Shown: positions 49,354 to 58,305 of the stretch, in pieces
Numbering within the stretch: position 1 is the stretch's first letter
How the letters are laid out: every line of letters starts with the position of its first letter
Origin: Variovorax sp. OV329
GTDB taxonomy: Bacteria > Pseudomonadota > Gammaproteobacteria > Burkholderiales > Burkholderiaceae_C
Reading direction: 5' to 3'
DNA length: 64,000 bases
NCBI RefSeq assembly: GCF_900114785.1
Contig: NZ_FOUG01000006.1
Span: 305,897 to 369,896 of the forward strand
The notes under the pieces: model-generated
What the model was told of the DNA's origin: nothing
Seen by the model: the letters and a program-made list of their open reading frames with translations, nothing else
Database searches by the model: none
Translations under genes and position numbers: made by a program

Positions 49354-50139
49354 CTAGGGCTTGGCGGCAGCCGGCTTGTCGGGCGCGCTGGTCACCGGCG
49401 TGGCGCTTTCGCGCAGCGGCGCCAGGAAGTTCACCAATTCCAGCTGCATGGGCCTGGATTTCTCGTCATCGACCCGCGGCGGCGCACGATAGAGAGTGAC
49501 CGCGCAGTTGGGCACGTCGCCTTCGCGGTCGATGTCCAGGATCGTCTGCTCGTCCATCTGCTCGATCAGGTAGCGCATGCAGTTGACGACCACCTGGTGC
49601 GCGACCACCAGCACGCGCCGGTCGGGATACTCGCGTGTGATCATCTCCAGCAGGCTGCGCAGGCGCAGGATGACGTCGCACCAGCTTTCGCCGCCCGGTG
49701 GCCTGAAATAGAACTTGCCCACGTGCGCACGTTGCTCGGCCAGGTCGGGGTGCTTCCGGGTGATGCCCAGCCTCGTGAGCCGGTCCAGGATGCCGAACTC
49801 CTTCTCGCGAAGGCGCTCGTCCACGCGCAGGGCAACGGGGTCGCCGGTGGCCGAGCCCTTGACGGCGATCAAGCGGGCGGTCTCGCGGGCCCGCAGATAG
49901 GGGGAGCAGAGAACGACCTCGGGGCGATCCTCGGTGGCCATCTGCCTGAACCAGTCGCTCAACGCTTCCGACTGCGCCACACCCAGTTCGGACAGGGGGA
50001 CGTCGATGTCGCGCCAGGCCAGCTCGATCACCGGCATGCCGCCCGCTTCGGCGGCGTCGCGGGCAACGTTGCCCGCACTCTGGCCGTGGCGTACCAGCCA
50101 GAGACATTGAGGCCACGGCGCTTGTGACATGAGGGCCAT
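49354..50139 (-). CDS. Histidine phosphatase family protein
   Basis: 261-residue phosphoglycerate-mutase-like phosphatase. Catalytic RHG motif at 17-19 in LVRHGQS, the acid in the CSPYLRARET segment and the second His in VVAHQVVVN. The insertion LRIREKEFG-like (RLREKEFGILDRLTRLG) is typical of broad-specificity phosphatases of this superfamily. C-terminal tail is Ala/Pro/Lys-rich. Two near starts exist: ATG 50139 (used) and ATG 50130. It precedes nnrD by 5 bp. Natural substrate unknown. Confidence 0.88.
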   Translation of the reverse strand: MALMSQAPWPQCLWLVRHGQSAGNVARDAAEAGGMPVIELAWRDIDVPLSELGVAQSEALSDWFRQMATEDRPEVVLCSPYLRARETARLIAVKGSATGDPVALRVDERLREKEFGILDRLTRLGITRKHPDLAEQRAHVGKFYFRPPGGESWCDVILRLRSLLEMITREYPDRRVLVVAHQVVVNCMRYLIEQMDEQTILDIDREGDVPNCAVTLYRAPPRVDDEKSRPMQLELVNFLAPLRESATPVTSAPDKPAAAKP

Positions 50140-50350
50140 TGTTCGGGCAGCGCGCGGCAAAGCACGCAGGCGGCCATGCCATGAACGCTGTAGGCCAAAG
50201 GCGATCCATGCCATCGGCGCCGGACAAGGCATTGGGCCGCCAGCACCTCACCGTGCAGCGGCGTCCCACATGCTCGCCATCCGGTGTCCCACCCCAGCGG
50301 CCGGCGCCGCTTCTTACCATCCAGCTTTGTCCAGTCTTCCGGAGGAACGC

Positions 50351-50908
50351 ATGTCCGAGACAACCAGAATCGAAGAGGCGGGCGAACTGGGAGCCATGCC
50401 CAACACCACCAGCGCTGCCTACGCGGAGCGCTCCCACGTGCTGTCGGTGTTCGATTCCTTCGCGAGCCGGGTGACGCGATGGGCGGGCACGCCCACCGCT
50501 TTCTGCACGGCCCTCGCCGTGATCGTGCTGTGGGCCGTTGCCGGGCCGATGTTCGGCTACTCGGAAGACTGGCAGCTGGTGATCAACACCGGCACCACGA
50601 TTGTCACCTTCCTCATGGTGTTCCTGATCCAGCAGAGCCAGAACAAGGACAGCGTCGCCATGCACCTCAAGCTCAACGAACTGCTCGCTTCCAACCGCAC
50701 TGCCAGCAACCGAATGATCGGCATCGAGGACCTGGACGAACAGGATCTCCGGCAGGTCGCTGCCTTCTACGCACGGCTGGCGGAGCGCGCCAAGGACGCC
50801 GGCCCGCGCAAGGAGGTGCATTCAATCGACGAGGAAGGCCTGCCGACGGAAGCCGTGGCTTCGCCGGCGCCTCGGGCCGTCGCGACGCGTCGGCCGGCCA
50901 GCGCCTGA
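50351..50908 (+). CDS. Low-affinity iron permease-like membrane protein
   Basis: 185-residue inner-membrane protein of the Iron_permease family, named after yeast Fet4. Two transmembrane segments at about 48-69 and 76-95, joined by GYSEDWQLVINT, followed by the conserved IQQSQNKDSVAMHLKLNELL, the strongest family mark. A cytoplasmic tail continues with EDLDEQDL and ends Ala/Pro-rich. ATG 50351 has GGAGG 5 nt upstream. Bacterial members are shorter than fungal Fet4 and iron transport by them is not well shown. It precedes the UvrA2-type gene by 10 bp. Confidence 0.9.
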   Translation: MSETTRIEEAGELGAMPNTTSAAYAERSHVLSVFDSFASRVTRWAGTPTAFCTALAVIVLWAVAGPMFGYSEDWQLVINTGTTIVTFLMVFLIQQSQNKDSVAMHLKLNELLASNRTASNRMIGIEDLDEQDLRQVAAFYARLAERAKDAGPRKEVHSIDEEGLPTEAVASPAPRAVATRRPASA

Positions 50909-50918
50909 AGCGATTTCC

Positions 50919-53540
50919 ATGGCCAGCGCCAAGGAGCCGGACCGGGCGCGCTTCGTCCTCGTGCGCGGCGCCCGTGAGCACAACCTCAAGGATGTGAACG
51001 TCGACATCCCGCGCGACGCGCTGGTGGTGTTCAGCGGCGTTTCCGGCTCGGGCAAGTCCTCGCTCGCATTCGGCACCCTCTATGCCGAAGCGCAGCGGCG
51101 CTACTTCGAGTCGGTCTCGCCCTATGCGCGCAGGCTCATCGACCAGATCGGCGTGCCGGACGTGGACCGCATCGACGGCCTGCCGCCCGCCGTCGCCTTG
51201 CGGCAGCAGGGTGGCACGCCGAGCGCGCGTTCCTCGGTCGGCAGCCTGACCACCATCTCCAGCCTGCTGCGGATGCTGTATTCGCGCGCCGGCTCCTACC
51301 CGGCGCGGCAGCCGATGCTGTTCGCGGAGGACTTCTCGCCCAACACGCCCCAAGGTGCCTGCCCCACCTGCCACGGACTGGGCCGCGTCTACGAGGTCAC
51401 CGAGAAGAGCATGGTGCCGGACGACTCGCTCAGCATCCGCGAACGTGCCATCGCGTCCTGGCCCCCGGCCTGGCAGGGGCAGAACCTGCGCGACATCCTG
51501 GTGAGCCTGGGCTACGACGTCGACACGCCCTGGCGCGACCTGCCGAAAAAGGACCGCCGCTGGATCCTGTTCACCGAGGAGACGCCCACCGCACCGGTCT
51601 ATGCCGGCTTCACGCCGGCGGAAACCCGCGCGGCGCTGCGCAGCAAGATGGAGCCGAGCTACCAGGGCACCTTCATGGGCGCGCGGCGCTACGTGCTGCA
51701 CACCTTCGCGACGACGCAGAGCGCCTCGATGAAGCGGCGGGTATCGCGCTTCATGACCGGCACCGTGTGCCCGGCCTGTGAAGGCAAGCGCCTCAAGCGC
51801 GAGGCGCTGGGCGTTCTCTTTGCCGGCCTCGACATCGGCGAGCTCTCCCACATGTCCCTGGCCGAACTGGCCGAGGTGCTCCGGCCGGCGGCGCAGGGAC
51901 GAATCGAGCCGGCCGCCGAGGGCCGGCCGCTTGGCCGCGAGGCGGCCCGCAAGGCGACGCAGCGCCGCGTGGCAACGGGGGGCGCAAGCCACGACGCGGC
52001 GCCCGACGTGCGGCGCACGCCCAACCTGTCGGAAGAGAAGCGCATCGTCGCGCAGCGCATTGCCCACGACGTCATAGAGCGCGTCGGCGCCCTCGTCGCG
52101 CTGGGCCTGGGCTATCTCTCGCTGGACCGCAGCACGCCCACCCTGTCGCCGGGCGAATTGCAGCGGCTGCGGCTGGCGACGCAGATCCAATCCAACCTCT
52201 TCGGCGTGGTGTACGTGCTCGACGAGCCCTCCGCCGGCCTGCATCCCGCAGACGGCGAAGCGCTTCGGGCCGCGCTGGACCGGCTCAAGGCCTCGGGCAA
52301 TTCGCTCTTCGTGGTGGAGCACGACCTGGACGTGATGCGCCACGCGGACTGGATCGTCGATGTGGGCCCGGACGCCGGCACCTGGGGCGGCCGCATCCTC
52401 TACAGCGGCCCGCCGCAAGGCCTGCGGGATGTGCCTGAATCGCACACGGGCCGCTACCTGTTCGGGCCCGCCCGCGCCGCCAGCCGGGTGGTGCGCACGC
52501 CCCAAGGCTGGCTCGGCCTTGCCCAGGTGAGCCGCAACAACCTTCGCGGGCTGGACGTGTCCTTCCCGCTGGGCGTCTTCGCTGCGGTCACGGGTGTCTC
52601 GGGCTCCGGCAAGTCGAGCCTGGTGAGCCAGGCGCTGGTCGAGCTGGTGTCGGCCCACCTGGGGCACGAGCTTCCGGTGGCAGAACCGGAGGCCGGCGAG
52701 GAGGAGCACGCGCCCACCGCGCCGGTCGCCGGGCGGATCAGCCACGGTGCGGACGCCATCGACCGGCTGGTGCAGGTGGACCAGCGGCCCATCGGCAGGA
52801 CGCCGCGCTCGAACCTGGCGACCTACACCGGCCTGTTCGATGGCGTGCGCAGGCTTTTCGCCGCCACGCCCGCTGCCCGGGCCCGCCGCTACGACGCCGG
52901 GCGCTTCTCCTTCAACGTGGCCAAGGGCCGGTGCCCGACCTGCGAGGGCGAGGGCTTCGTGAGCGTGGAGATGCTCTTCATGCCGAGCGTCTATGCGCCA
53001 TGTCCCACCTGCCATGGAGCGCGCTACAACGAAGCCACCCTCAAGGTCGAATGGCAGGGCCTGAACATCGCGCAGGTGCTGGACCTGACGGTGAAGGAGG
53101 CCACGCAGCGCTTCGCCGACGAGGCGTCCATCCACCGGCCGCTGGCACTGCTGGACGCCATCGGCCTGGGCTACCTGCGGCTTGGCCAGCCGGCGACCGA
53201 ACTCTCGGGCGGCGAGGCGCAGCGCATCAAGCTGGCGACCGAACTGCAGCGCGCTCCCAGGGGGCACACGCTGTACGTGCTCGACGAGCCGACCAGCGGC
53301 CTTCATGCGGCAGACGTCGACAAGCTCCTGGTGCAGCTCAACGGCCTGGTCGATGCCGGCAACACCGTGCTGGTCGTCGAGCACGACCTTCGCCTGGTGG
53401 CCCAGAGCGACTGGGTCATCGACGTGGGACCGGGGGCGGGCGAGGCCGGCGGGCGGATCGTGGCGCAGGGGCGGCCGGACCAGATCGAGGAAGCGACCGA
53501 AAGCCTGACGGGCCGATATCTAAGGCAACGCGCGCCCTAG
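50919..53540 (+). CDS. UvrA2-type excinuclease subunit A paralogue
   Basis: 873-residue ABC-type DNA-damage ATPase of the UvrA family. First Walker A at 40-47 (GVSGSGKS), signature LSPGELQRLRLATQ and Walker B YVLDEPSAGLH; second Walker A near 560, signature LSGGEAQRIKLATE and Walker B. The C4 zinc module of the second half is intact (Cys about 672, 675, 695, 698). Between the first Walker A half and GACPTCHGLG only about 100 residues remain, so the UvrB-binding domain and first zinc finger of canonical UvrA are missing. This marks the UvrA2/DrrC-like class, linked to resistance to DNA-binding compounds rather than core repair. The genome should carry a true uvrA elsewhere. Confidence 0.92.
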   Translation: MASAKEPDRARFVLVRGAREHNLKDVNVDIPRDALVVFSGVSGSGKSSLAFGTLYAEAQRRYFESVSPYARRLIDQIGVPDVDRIDGLPPAVALRQQGGTPSARSSVGSLTTISSLLRMLYSRAGSYPARQPMLFAEDFSPNTPQGACPTCHGLGRVYEVTEKSMVPDDSLSIRERAIASWPPAWQGQNLRDILVSLGYDVDTPWRDLPKKDRRWILFTEETPTAPVYAGFTPAETRAALRSKMEPSYQGTFMGARRYVLHTFATTQSASMKRRVSRFMTGTVCPACEGKRLKREALGVLFAGLDIGELSHMSLAELAEVLRPAAQGRIEPAAEGRPLGREAARKATQRRVATGGASHDAAPDVRRTPNLSEEKRIVAQRIAHDVIERVGALVALGLGYLSLDRSTPTLSPGELQRLRLATQIQSNLFGVVYVLDEPSAGLHPADGEALRAALDRLKASGNSLFVVEHDLDVMRHADWIVDVGPDAGTWGGRILYSGPPQGLRDVPESHTGRYLFGPARAASRVVRTPQGWLGLAQVSRNNLRGLDVSFPLGVFAAVTGVSGSGKSSLVSQALVELVSAHLGHELPVAEPEAGEEEHAPTAPVAGRISHGADAIDRLVQVDQRPIGRTPRSNLATYTGLFDGVRRLFAATPAARARRYDAGRFSFNVAKGRCPTCEGEGFVSVEMLFMPSVYAPCPTCHGARYNEATLKVEWQGLNIAQVLDLTVKEATQRFADEASIHRPLALLDAIGLGYLRLGQPATELSGGEAQRIKLATELQRAPRGHTLYVLDEPTSGLHAADVDKLLVQLNGLVDAGNTVLVVEHDLRLVAQSDWVIDVGPGAGEAGGRIVAQGRPDQIEEATESLTGRYLRQRAP

Positions 53541-53592
53541 AGCGGCGCCTGCCAACAGATGCTTTGGCTATTCGCAAATTGCCATCGCTTCG

Positions 53593-53621
53593 TTGGCATC
53601 CGGCCCGACGCCTCCTAGACT
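53593..53621 (+). promoter_or_regulatory. Sigma-70-type promoter
   Basis: TTGGCA (53593-53598), an ideal 17-bp spacer, then TAGACT (53616-53621); five and four of six positions match the TTGACA/TATAAT consensus. Transcription would begin near 53628. It is the best promoter match that I found in the window and faces the ABC importer genes. Confidence 0.65.
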
Positions 53622-53627
53622 GGGCGC

Positions 53628-53735
53628 GGGATCGATTCTCTGGTTGGGACGACTGGACCGGTCGTGGGGACCACGGCAAGTTGTCTCCTCGTCGTGATGA
53701 ACGGCGATTCGCGGGCTCAGGCCCGCTTTTTTTTT
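53628..53735 (+). ncRNA. Candidate structured leader / small RNA, about 108 nt
   Basis: Between the promoter and the terminator lie two overlapping, mutually exclusive hairpins: A (ACGACT 53649-53654 with GGTCGT 53660-53665, one G-U pair) and B (CGTGG 53663-53667 with CCACG 53671-53675). A third, C, pairs TCGTCGT 53689-53695 with ACGGCGA 53701-53707, next to the terminator stem. There is no start codon with a ribosome site and no leader peptide of regulatory codons. It could be a riboswitch or attenuator for the importer operon, or a free-standing small RNA. It does not match any riboswitch consensus that I know well, including the guanidine classes. Confidence 0.5.
53711..53735 (+). terminator. 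Strong intrinsic terminator inside the importer leader
   Basis: Perfect 6-bp GC stem GCGGGC / GCCCGC with a TCAG tetraloop, followed by nine T residues (53727-53735). It lies about 110 nt before the importer's first start codon and 170 nt after the uvrA2-type stop. Confidence 0.9.
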
Positions 53736-53738
53736 GCC

Positions 53739-53752
53739 CGCGCATATGCGCG
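53739..53752. promoter_or_regulatory. 14-bp perfect palindrome CGCGCATATGCGCG
   Basis: A perfect inverted repeat without spacer, placed 3 bp after the terminator T-run and 91 bp before the substrate-binding-protein start. Its symmetric form fits a dimeric regulator site; the regulator is unknown, and the CysB-type LysR at 60.0-61.0 kb is only one candidate. Confidence 0.4.
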
Positions 53753-53843
53753 AAGCGTTTATGCGAGTGCATTTTTCTTCGTTCCTGCGAAGCCCCCCGG
53801 CACCAAGAATCGCAAGCTTCCTGTTGTCCCGGAGTCCTCGCAC

Positions 53844-55013
53844 ATGCTGCACCGTCAATTCCTTCGCCTGGCCGCCCTCGCGCTGCTGGCACCCGTCGTG
53901 GCCTGGTCCGCGCCCGCCACGGGCGAGCCCGTCTGGTTCGGCGTCAGCGGGCCGCTGACCGGGCAGAACGCGCAGTACGGCGCGCAGTGGAAGGCCGGTT
54001 TCGACCTGGCCGTGGAAGACGTCAACGGCAAGGGCGGCATCCATGGCCGGCCGCTGGCCTACGTCTTCGAGGACAGCCAGAGCGACCCGCGCCAGTCGGT
54101 GGGCCTGGCGCAGAAGTTCGTCAACGACAAGCGCATCCGGATCGAGCTGGGCGACTTCTCCAGCCCCGCGTCGATGGCTGCCTCGCCCATCTACCAGCGG
54201 GCCGGCCTGGTGCAGCTGGGCTTCACCAACTCGCACCCGGACTTCACCAAGGGCGGCGACTACATCTGGAGCCCCTCGGTGAGCCAGGCCGACGCGCAGC
54301 CGCTGCTGGCCGACCTGGCCGTGAAGTCGCTGGGCTTCAAGAAGGTGGCGGTGCTGTTCCTGAACACCGACTGGGGCCGCACCAGCCGCGACGTGTTCGT
54401 CAAGGCGGCGCAGGAGCGCGGCGCGCAGGTGGTGATCGCCGAGGGCTACCAGCCCGACGAGAAGGACTTCCGCTCGACGCTGGTGCGGGTGCGCGATGCC
54501 AACCCGGATGGCCTGGTGCTCATCTCCTACTACCCTGACGGCGCGCTCATCGCCGGCCAGGTGCGCAGCGTGGGCCTGAAGCAGCCCATCGCGGCCAGCG
54601 GCTCGGTCTACTCGCCCAAGTTCATCGAACTGGGCGCCGCCGCGGTGGAGGGCATCTACACCAACACCGCCTTCTTCCCCGACGAGCCGCGCCCCGAGGT
54701 GAAGGACTTCGTGCAGCGCTTCCGCGCCAAGTACGGCAAGGAACCCGACGCCTTCAACGCCTATGCCTACGACGCGGTGCAGATCGCGGCGGCCGCGCTC
54801 GTCCAGGCCGGCCCGGACGGCGACCGCAAGGCCGTGCGCGATGCCTTCTACAAGATCAAGGACGTGCCCAGCGTGGTCTTCGGCAAGGCCAACTTCGACG
54901 CGCAGACGCGCCGCGTGATCGGCGTGAAGAGCATCGACCTGGTGGTCAGGGACGGCAAGTGGGCGCTGGCCGAGCCCGGCAAGCTCAGCACGGCTTCGGC
55001 CACGGCCCGCTGA
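53844..55013 (+). CDS. ABC transporter substrate-binding protein, branched-chain amino acid type
   Basis: 389-residue periplasmic receptor (Peripla_BP_6/LivJ-like). Signal peptide of about 24 residues ([16 protein letters not shown]). The mature domain begins [17 protein letters not shown], continues with [11 protein letters not shown] and the DWGRTSRD hinge region, and has [11 protein letters not shown] near the end. Family members bind amino acids, amides, urea or aromatic acids, so ligand is open. ATG 53844 has GGAG 9 nt upstream. It heads an operon of transporter parts, OsmC and VOC proteins. Confidence 0.93.
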   Translation: MLHRQFLRLAALALLAPVVAWSAPATGEPVWFGVSGPLTGQNAQYGAQWKAGFDLAVEDVNGKGGIHGRPLAYVFEDSQSDPRQSVGLAQKFVNDKRIRIELGDFSSPASMAASPIYQRAGLVQLGFTNSHPDFTKGGDYIWSPSVSQADAQPLLADLAVKSLGFKKVAVLFLNTDWGRTSRDVFVKAAQERGAQVVIAEGYQPDEKDFRSTLVRVRDANPDGLVLISYYPDGALIAGQVRSVGLKQPIAASGSVYSPKFIELGAAAVEGIYTNTAFFPDEPRPEVKDFVQRFRAKYGKEPDAFNAYAYDAVQIAAAALVQAGPDGDRKAVRDAFYKIKDVPSVVFGKANFDAQTRRVIGVKSIDLVVRDGKWALAEPGKLSTASATAR

Positions 55014-55041
55014 TCGCGACGACGGGGCGGCTGCACGGGCG

Positions 55042-56871
55042 ATGAGCTTCACATCCTTCTTCGACTACACGATCAACGGCCTGATCATCGGCAACATCTA
55101 TGCGTTGCTGGCGGTGGGGCTGGCGCTGATCTTCGGCGTCTCGCACCTCATCAACTTCGCGCACGGCTCGGTCTACACCGTGGGGGCGTACATCGGCTGG
55201 GCCGCCATCACCTTCCTGCACACGCCGCTGCCGCTCACCATCGGGCTGGTGGTGCTGGGCTGCGGCGCGCTGGGCATGCTGATCGAGCGGGTGGGGCTGC
55301 GGCCGCTGCAGGGCTCGGCGCGCATCGCGCCGCTGCTGGCCACCATCGGCATCAGCTTCGTGCTGGACATCGCGGTGCAGCTGCTGGCCAGCCCCGACCC
55401 GCGGGCGCTGCCCACCCAGCTGCCCGACTGGCGGCTGCAGATCGGCAGCGGCACCATCGGCGCGCTGGACCTGCTCATCGCCGGCATCGGGCTGGCGAGC
55501 GCGGCGCTGCTCTTTTGCTTCCTGCGCTTCACGAAGCTGGGCTGGGCGGTGCGCGCCACCGCGCAGGACCGCGACGCGGCGCAGCAGATGGGCGTGGACG
55601 TGAACCGCGTCAACCTGAGCGTGTTCGCCATCGCCTCGGCGCTGGGAGGCCTGTCGGGCCTGCTGGTGGGCATGTACTACAACAACATCAGCCCGGCGAT
55701 GAGCTTCCAGGCCACGCTCAAGGGCGTGGTGGCGACCGTGGTGGGGGGCGTGGGCAACGTGCCCGGCGCCATCGTGGGAAGCATGCTGCTGGGGCTGACC
55801 GAGAGCTATGGCGTGGCGCTGTTCGGCACGCCCTACCGCAACCTCTTCGCCTTCATCCTGCTGCTGGTGATCCTGGTGTGGCGCCCCAACGGTTTGTTCG
55901 GGCGCAAGCGCGCCCTGCCGCCCGAGCCGCTCACCGGCACCTTCATCGCGCCCAGCAAGCCCTGGCACATCCCCCGCTGGCTGCTGGCGGGCCTGTTCGC
56001 CGCGGCGGTGTCGCTGCCGCTGTTCTCGCCTTCGCCCTATGTGCTGCAGACGCTGACCAACGCCTGGCTGTATGCCGCGCTGGCCCTGGGGCTGACGCTG
56101 GTGGCCGGCACCATCGGGCAGATCTCGCTGGGGCATGCGGGGCTGCTGGCCATCGGGGCCTATGCCTCCTCGCTGCTGGTGCTGGACCTGCACCTGCCGG
56201 TGGGCACCAGCATCGTCCTGGCCGGGCTGGTGACTTCGCTGGTGGGCACCGCGCTGATCTTCCCTTCCTTCAAGCTGCGCGGGCATTACGTGTCCATCGC
56301 CACGCTGGGCATCGGCGAGATCGTGGCGCTGACCATCCTGAACTGGGAGAGCCTCACGCGCGGACCCATCGGCGTGTCGGGCATCCCGCCGCTCTCCCTC
56401 TTCGGGCAGGACGCGTCCTCCAACGAGGCCTTCTACTGGGCCGCCTTGGCGGCGATGGTGCTGCTGGCCCTGCTGCAGTGGCGGCTGCTGAGATCACATC
56501 TGGGCCGCACTTTCCGCGCGGTGCGCGAGGACGACGTGGCGGCCCGTTCCTACGGCGCGAGCCCGGACCGCTACAAGGCCATGGCTTTCGGCTTCGGCGG
56601 CTTCGCGGCCGGCGTGAGCGGCGCCTTCACCGCACACCTGTACTCCTACATCAACCACGAGACCTTCACCTCGCAGATCTCCATCCTGGCGCTGACCATG
56701 GTGATCCTGGGCGGCCTGGGAAACATCAGCGGCGCGGTGCTGGGCGCGGTGGCGCTGGTGAGCCTGCCCGAGCTGTTCCGCGTGACGGCGGAGTACCGGA
56801 TGCTGATCTACGGGGTGGCACTGCTGCTGCTCATCCGCTTCCGCCCGCAGGGACTGCTGGGCACCGTCTGA
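55042..56871 (+). CDS. Fused LivH-LivM ABC transporter permease
   Basis: 609-residue inner-membrane protein joining two branched-chain-type permeases that are normally separate. Residues about 1-290 are LivH-like ([18 protein letters not shown], then LINFAHGS, and the [11 protein letters not shown] and [12 protein letters not shown] segments). A linker (about 290-320) leads to a LivM-like half with [32 protein letters not shown] and [13 protein letters not shown]. Around 16 or more transmembrane helices are expected. Start is 28 bp after the receptor gene. The fusion fixes 1:1 permease stoichiometry; the two ATPases are separate genes downstream. Confidence 0.94.
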   Translation: MSFTSFFDYTINGLIIGNIYALLAVGLALIFGVSHLINFAHGSVYTVGAYIGWAAITFLHTPLPLTIGLVVLGCGALGMLIERVGLRPLQGSARIAPLLATIGISFVLDIAVQLLASPDPRALPTQLPDWRLQIGSGTIGALDLLIAGIGLASAALLFCFLRFTKLGWAVRATAQDRDAAQQMGVDVNRVNLSVFAIASALGGLSGLLVGMYYNNISPAMSFQATLKGVVATVVGGVGNVPGAIVGSMLLGLTESYGVALFGTPYRNLFAFILLLVILVWRPNGLFGRKRALPPEPLTGTFIAPSKPWHIPRWLLAGLFAAAVSLPLFSPSPYVLQTLTNAWLYAALALGLTLVAGTIGQISLGHAGLLAIGAYASSLLVLDLHLPVGTSIVLAGLVTSLVGTALIFPSFKLRGHYVSIATLGIGEIVALTILNWESLTRGPIGVSGIPPLSLFGQDASSNEAFYWAALAAMVLLALLQWRLLRSHLGRTFRAVREDDVAARSYGASPDRYKAMAFGFGGFAAGVSGAFTAHLYSYINHETFTSQISILALTMVILGGLGNISGAVLGAVALVSLPELFRVTAEYRMLIYGVALLLLIRFRPQGLLGTV

Positions 56872-56894
56872 CTTTGCTGAAAGAGCGAACATCC

Positions 56895-57476
56895 ATGAGC
56901 CATCTCAACGACTACCTGGCCGAGAAGCGCGAAGCCGTGCTGGCCCGCAACGCCGCCGTCGAGGCCGGCAACGCGCAGGCCGTGCAGCTCAGGGCCCACG
57001 TGCGGGCCGAGGGCCGCAGCGGCGTGCGGCGCCTGCGCATCCGCGATCACCAGGTCATCAGCGACAGCCCGCCGGACTTCGCCGGCTACAACCTGGGCCC
57101 CAGCTCGCCCGAGCTGCAGCTGGGCGTGCTGGGCACCTGCGTCACGCACATCTTCCTGATCCAGGCGGCGCAGCGGCAGGTGCCGCTGGAAAGCCTGGAA
57201 GTGGAGGTGAGCGGCCTCATCGACCCGCGCGGCGGCACGCCCGGCCACGAGGCCACGCCCATCTGGCCGCACGACATCGGCTACACGGTGCACATCGACT
57301 CGCCCGCCAGCCGCGAGCAGATCGACGAACTCTTCGCGGCGGTGGAAGCGAGCTGCCCCATCCTCAACCTGCTGCGCAACCCGCAGGCCATCCGCGCCGA
57401 GGTGAAGCTGGTCAACTCGCAGGCCGAAGCCGCCAATACGTCCGGGGGAGGGAAGGCCGATGCGCTGGCTGCTTGA
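56895..57476 (+). CDS. OsmC family protein inside the importer operon
   Basis: 193-residue OsmC/Ohr-type protein. The recognisable core is a strand-rich N-terminal half, then GTCVTHIFLIQAAQRQ with Cys at about 77 (the first redox Cys of the family) and VEVSGLIDPRG. The second family Cys appears in ASCPILNLL at about 155-163. OsmC proteins reduce organic hydroperoxides or handle reactive sulfur and thiol species. Presence between permease and ATPase genes is unusual and suggests that it processes the imported compound or a reactive by-product. Its end overlaps the next gene by 17 bp. Confidence 0.87.
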   Translation: MSHLNDYLAEKREAVLARNAAVEAGNAQAVQLRAHVRAEGRSGVRRLRIRDHQVISDSPPDFAGYNLGPSSPELQLGVLGTCVTHIFLIQAAQRQVPLESLEVEVSGLIDPRGGTPGHEATPIWPHDIGYTVHIDSPASREQIDELFAAVEASCPILNLLRNPQAIRAEVKLVNSQAEAANTSGGGKADALAA

Positions 57477-58305
57477 AGTCGAGGGCCTGACCCGCCGCTT
57501 CGGCGGCCTCACCGCCGTCGATGGCGTGAGCCTGAAGCTGGGCCAGGGCGAACTGCTCAGCGTGATCGGCCCCAACGGCGCGGGCAAGACCACGCTGTTC
57601 AACCTGGTCACGGGGCTGGACACGCCGGACGAAGGCCGGGTGCGCTTCGAGGGCGAGGACATCACCGGCCTGCCTGCGCAAGAGCTGGCGGTGCGCGGAC
57701 TGGCACGCACCTTCCAGCATGGCCGGGTGTTCGCCAATCTCACGGTGCTGGACAACGTGCTGGTGGGCGCCCACACGCGCCTGCAAGCCGCGCGGCCCCG
57801 GCTGGGCGGCGTGCCCGGCCTGGGCGCGCTGGCCGAGCTGGCACTGGCCCTGGTGCAGCCGCCCCGCGTGCAGCGCGAGGAACGGCGCCTGCGCGAGGAG
57901 GCGCTGGAGATCATCGCGCTCTTCGGCACGCGCCTGGCGCCGCGCATCGCCCACCCGGCCTACAGCCTCTCGTACGCGAATCGCCGCCGCGTGGAGATTG
58001 CCCGCGCCCTGGCGCTGAAGCCGCGCCTGCTGCTGCTGGACGAGCCCACCGCCGGCATGAACGAGAGCGAAACGGCCGAGATGCTGGAGATCATCCGCGA
58101 GCTCAAGCGGCGCGGCCACACCATCCTGCTGATCGAGCACAAGCTGGACCTGGTGATGCAGCTGTCGGACCGGGTCATCGTGCTGGACGACGGCCGCAAG
58201 ATCGCCGAGGGCCTACCCGAGGCGGTGCGCCACGACCCGGCGGTGATCGAGGCCTACCTGGGCCACCGCCACGTGGGCGAGCAGGCGACGGCGGTGCCCG
58301 CATGA
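57460..58305 (+). CDS. ABC transporter ATPase, LivG-like
   Basis: 281-residue cytoplasmic ATPase. Walker A GPNGAGKTT at 37-45, Q-loop in TFQHGRVF, Walker B LLLLDEPTAG (about 190-199), H-loop His in LIEHKLD. The signature motif is the degenerate LSYANRRR (170-177) in place of LSGGQ; LivG proteins often have LSYGxxR, here with Ala for Gly. Start ATG lies inside the end of the OsmC gene. It pairs with the following LivF-like ATPase to drive the fused permease. Confidence 0.93.
   Translation: MRWLLEVEGLTRRFGGLTAVDGVSLKLGQGELLSVIGPNGAGKTTLFNLVTGLDTPDEGRVRFEGEDITGLPAQELAVRGLARTFQHGRVFANLTVLDNVLVGAHTRLQAARPRLGGVPGLGALAELALALVQPPRVQREERRLREEALEIIALFGTRLAPRIAHPAYSLSYANRRRVEIARALALKPRLLLLDEPTAGMNESETAEMLEIIRELKRRGHTILLIEHKLDLVMQLSDRVIVLDDGRKIAEGLPEAVRHDPAVIEAYLGHRHVGEQATAVPA

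Larger units (their letters stand above)
53541..53843 (+). other. 303-bp regulatory interval before the ABC importer operon
   Basis: No gene is seen. From left to right it holds a sigma-70-like promoter (53593-53621), a structured leader or small RNA, an intrinsic terminator (53711-53735), a 14-bp palindrome (53739-53752), a further small hairpin (CTTCG 53777-53781 / CGAAG 53788-53792) and the ribosome site of the substrate-binding-protein gene. Confidence 0.7.

Noticed and set aside
53628..53735. Leader as a guanidine (ykkC-type) riboswitch
   Set aside because: It contains a GACTGGACCG stretch, but the conserved CUAGGGUUCCG and GGUCCGAGAG elements and the paired ACGR loops of the known classes are not present.
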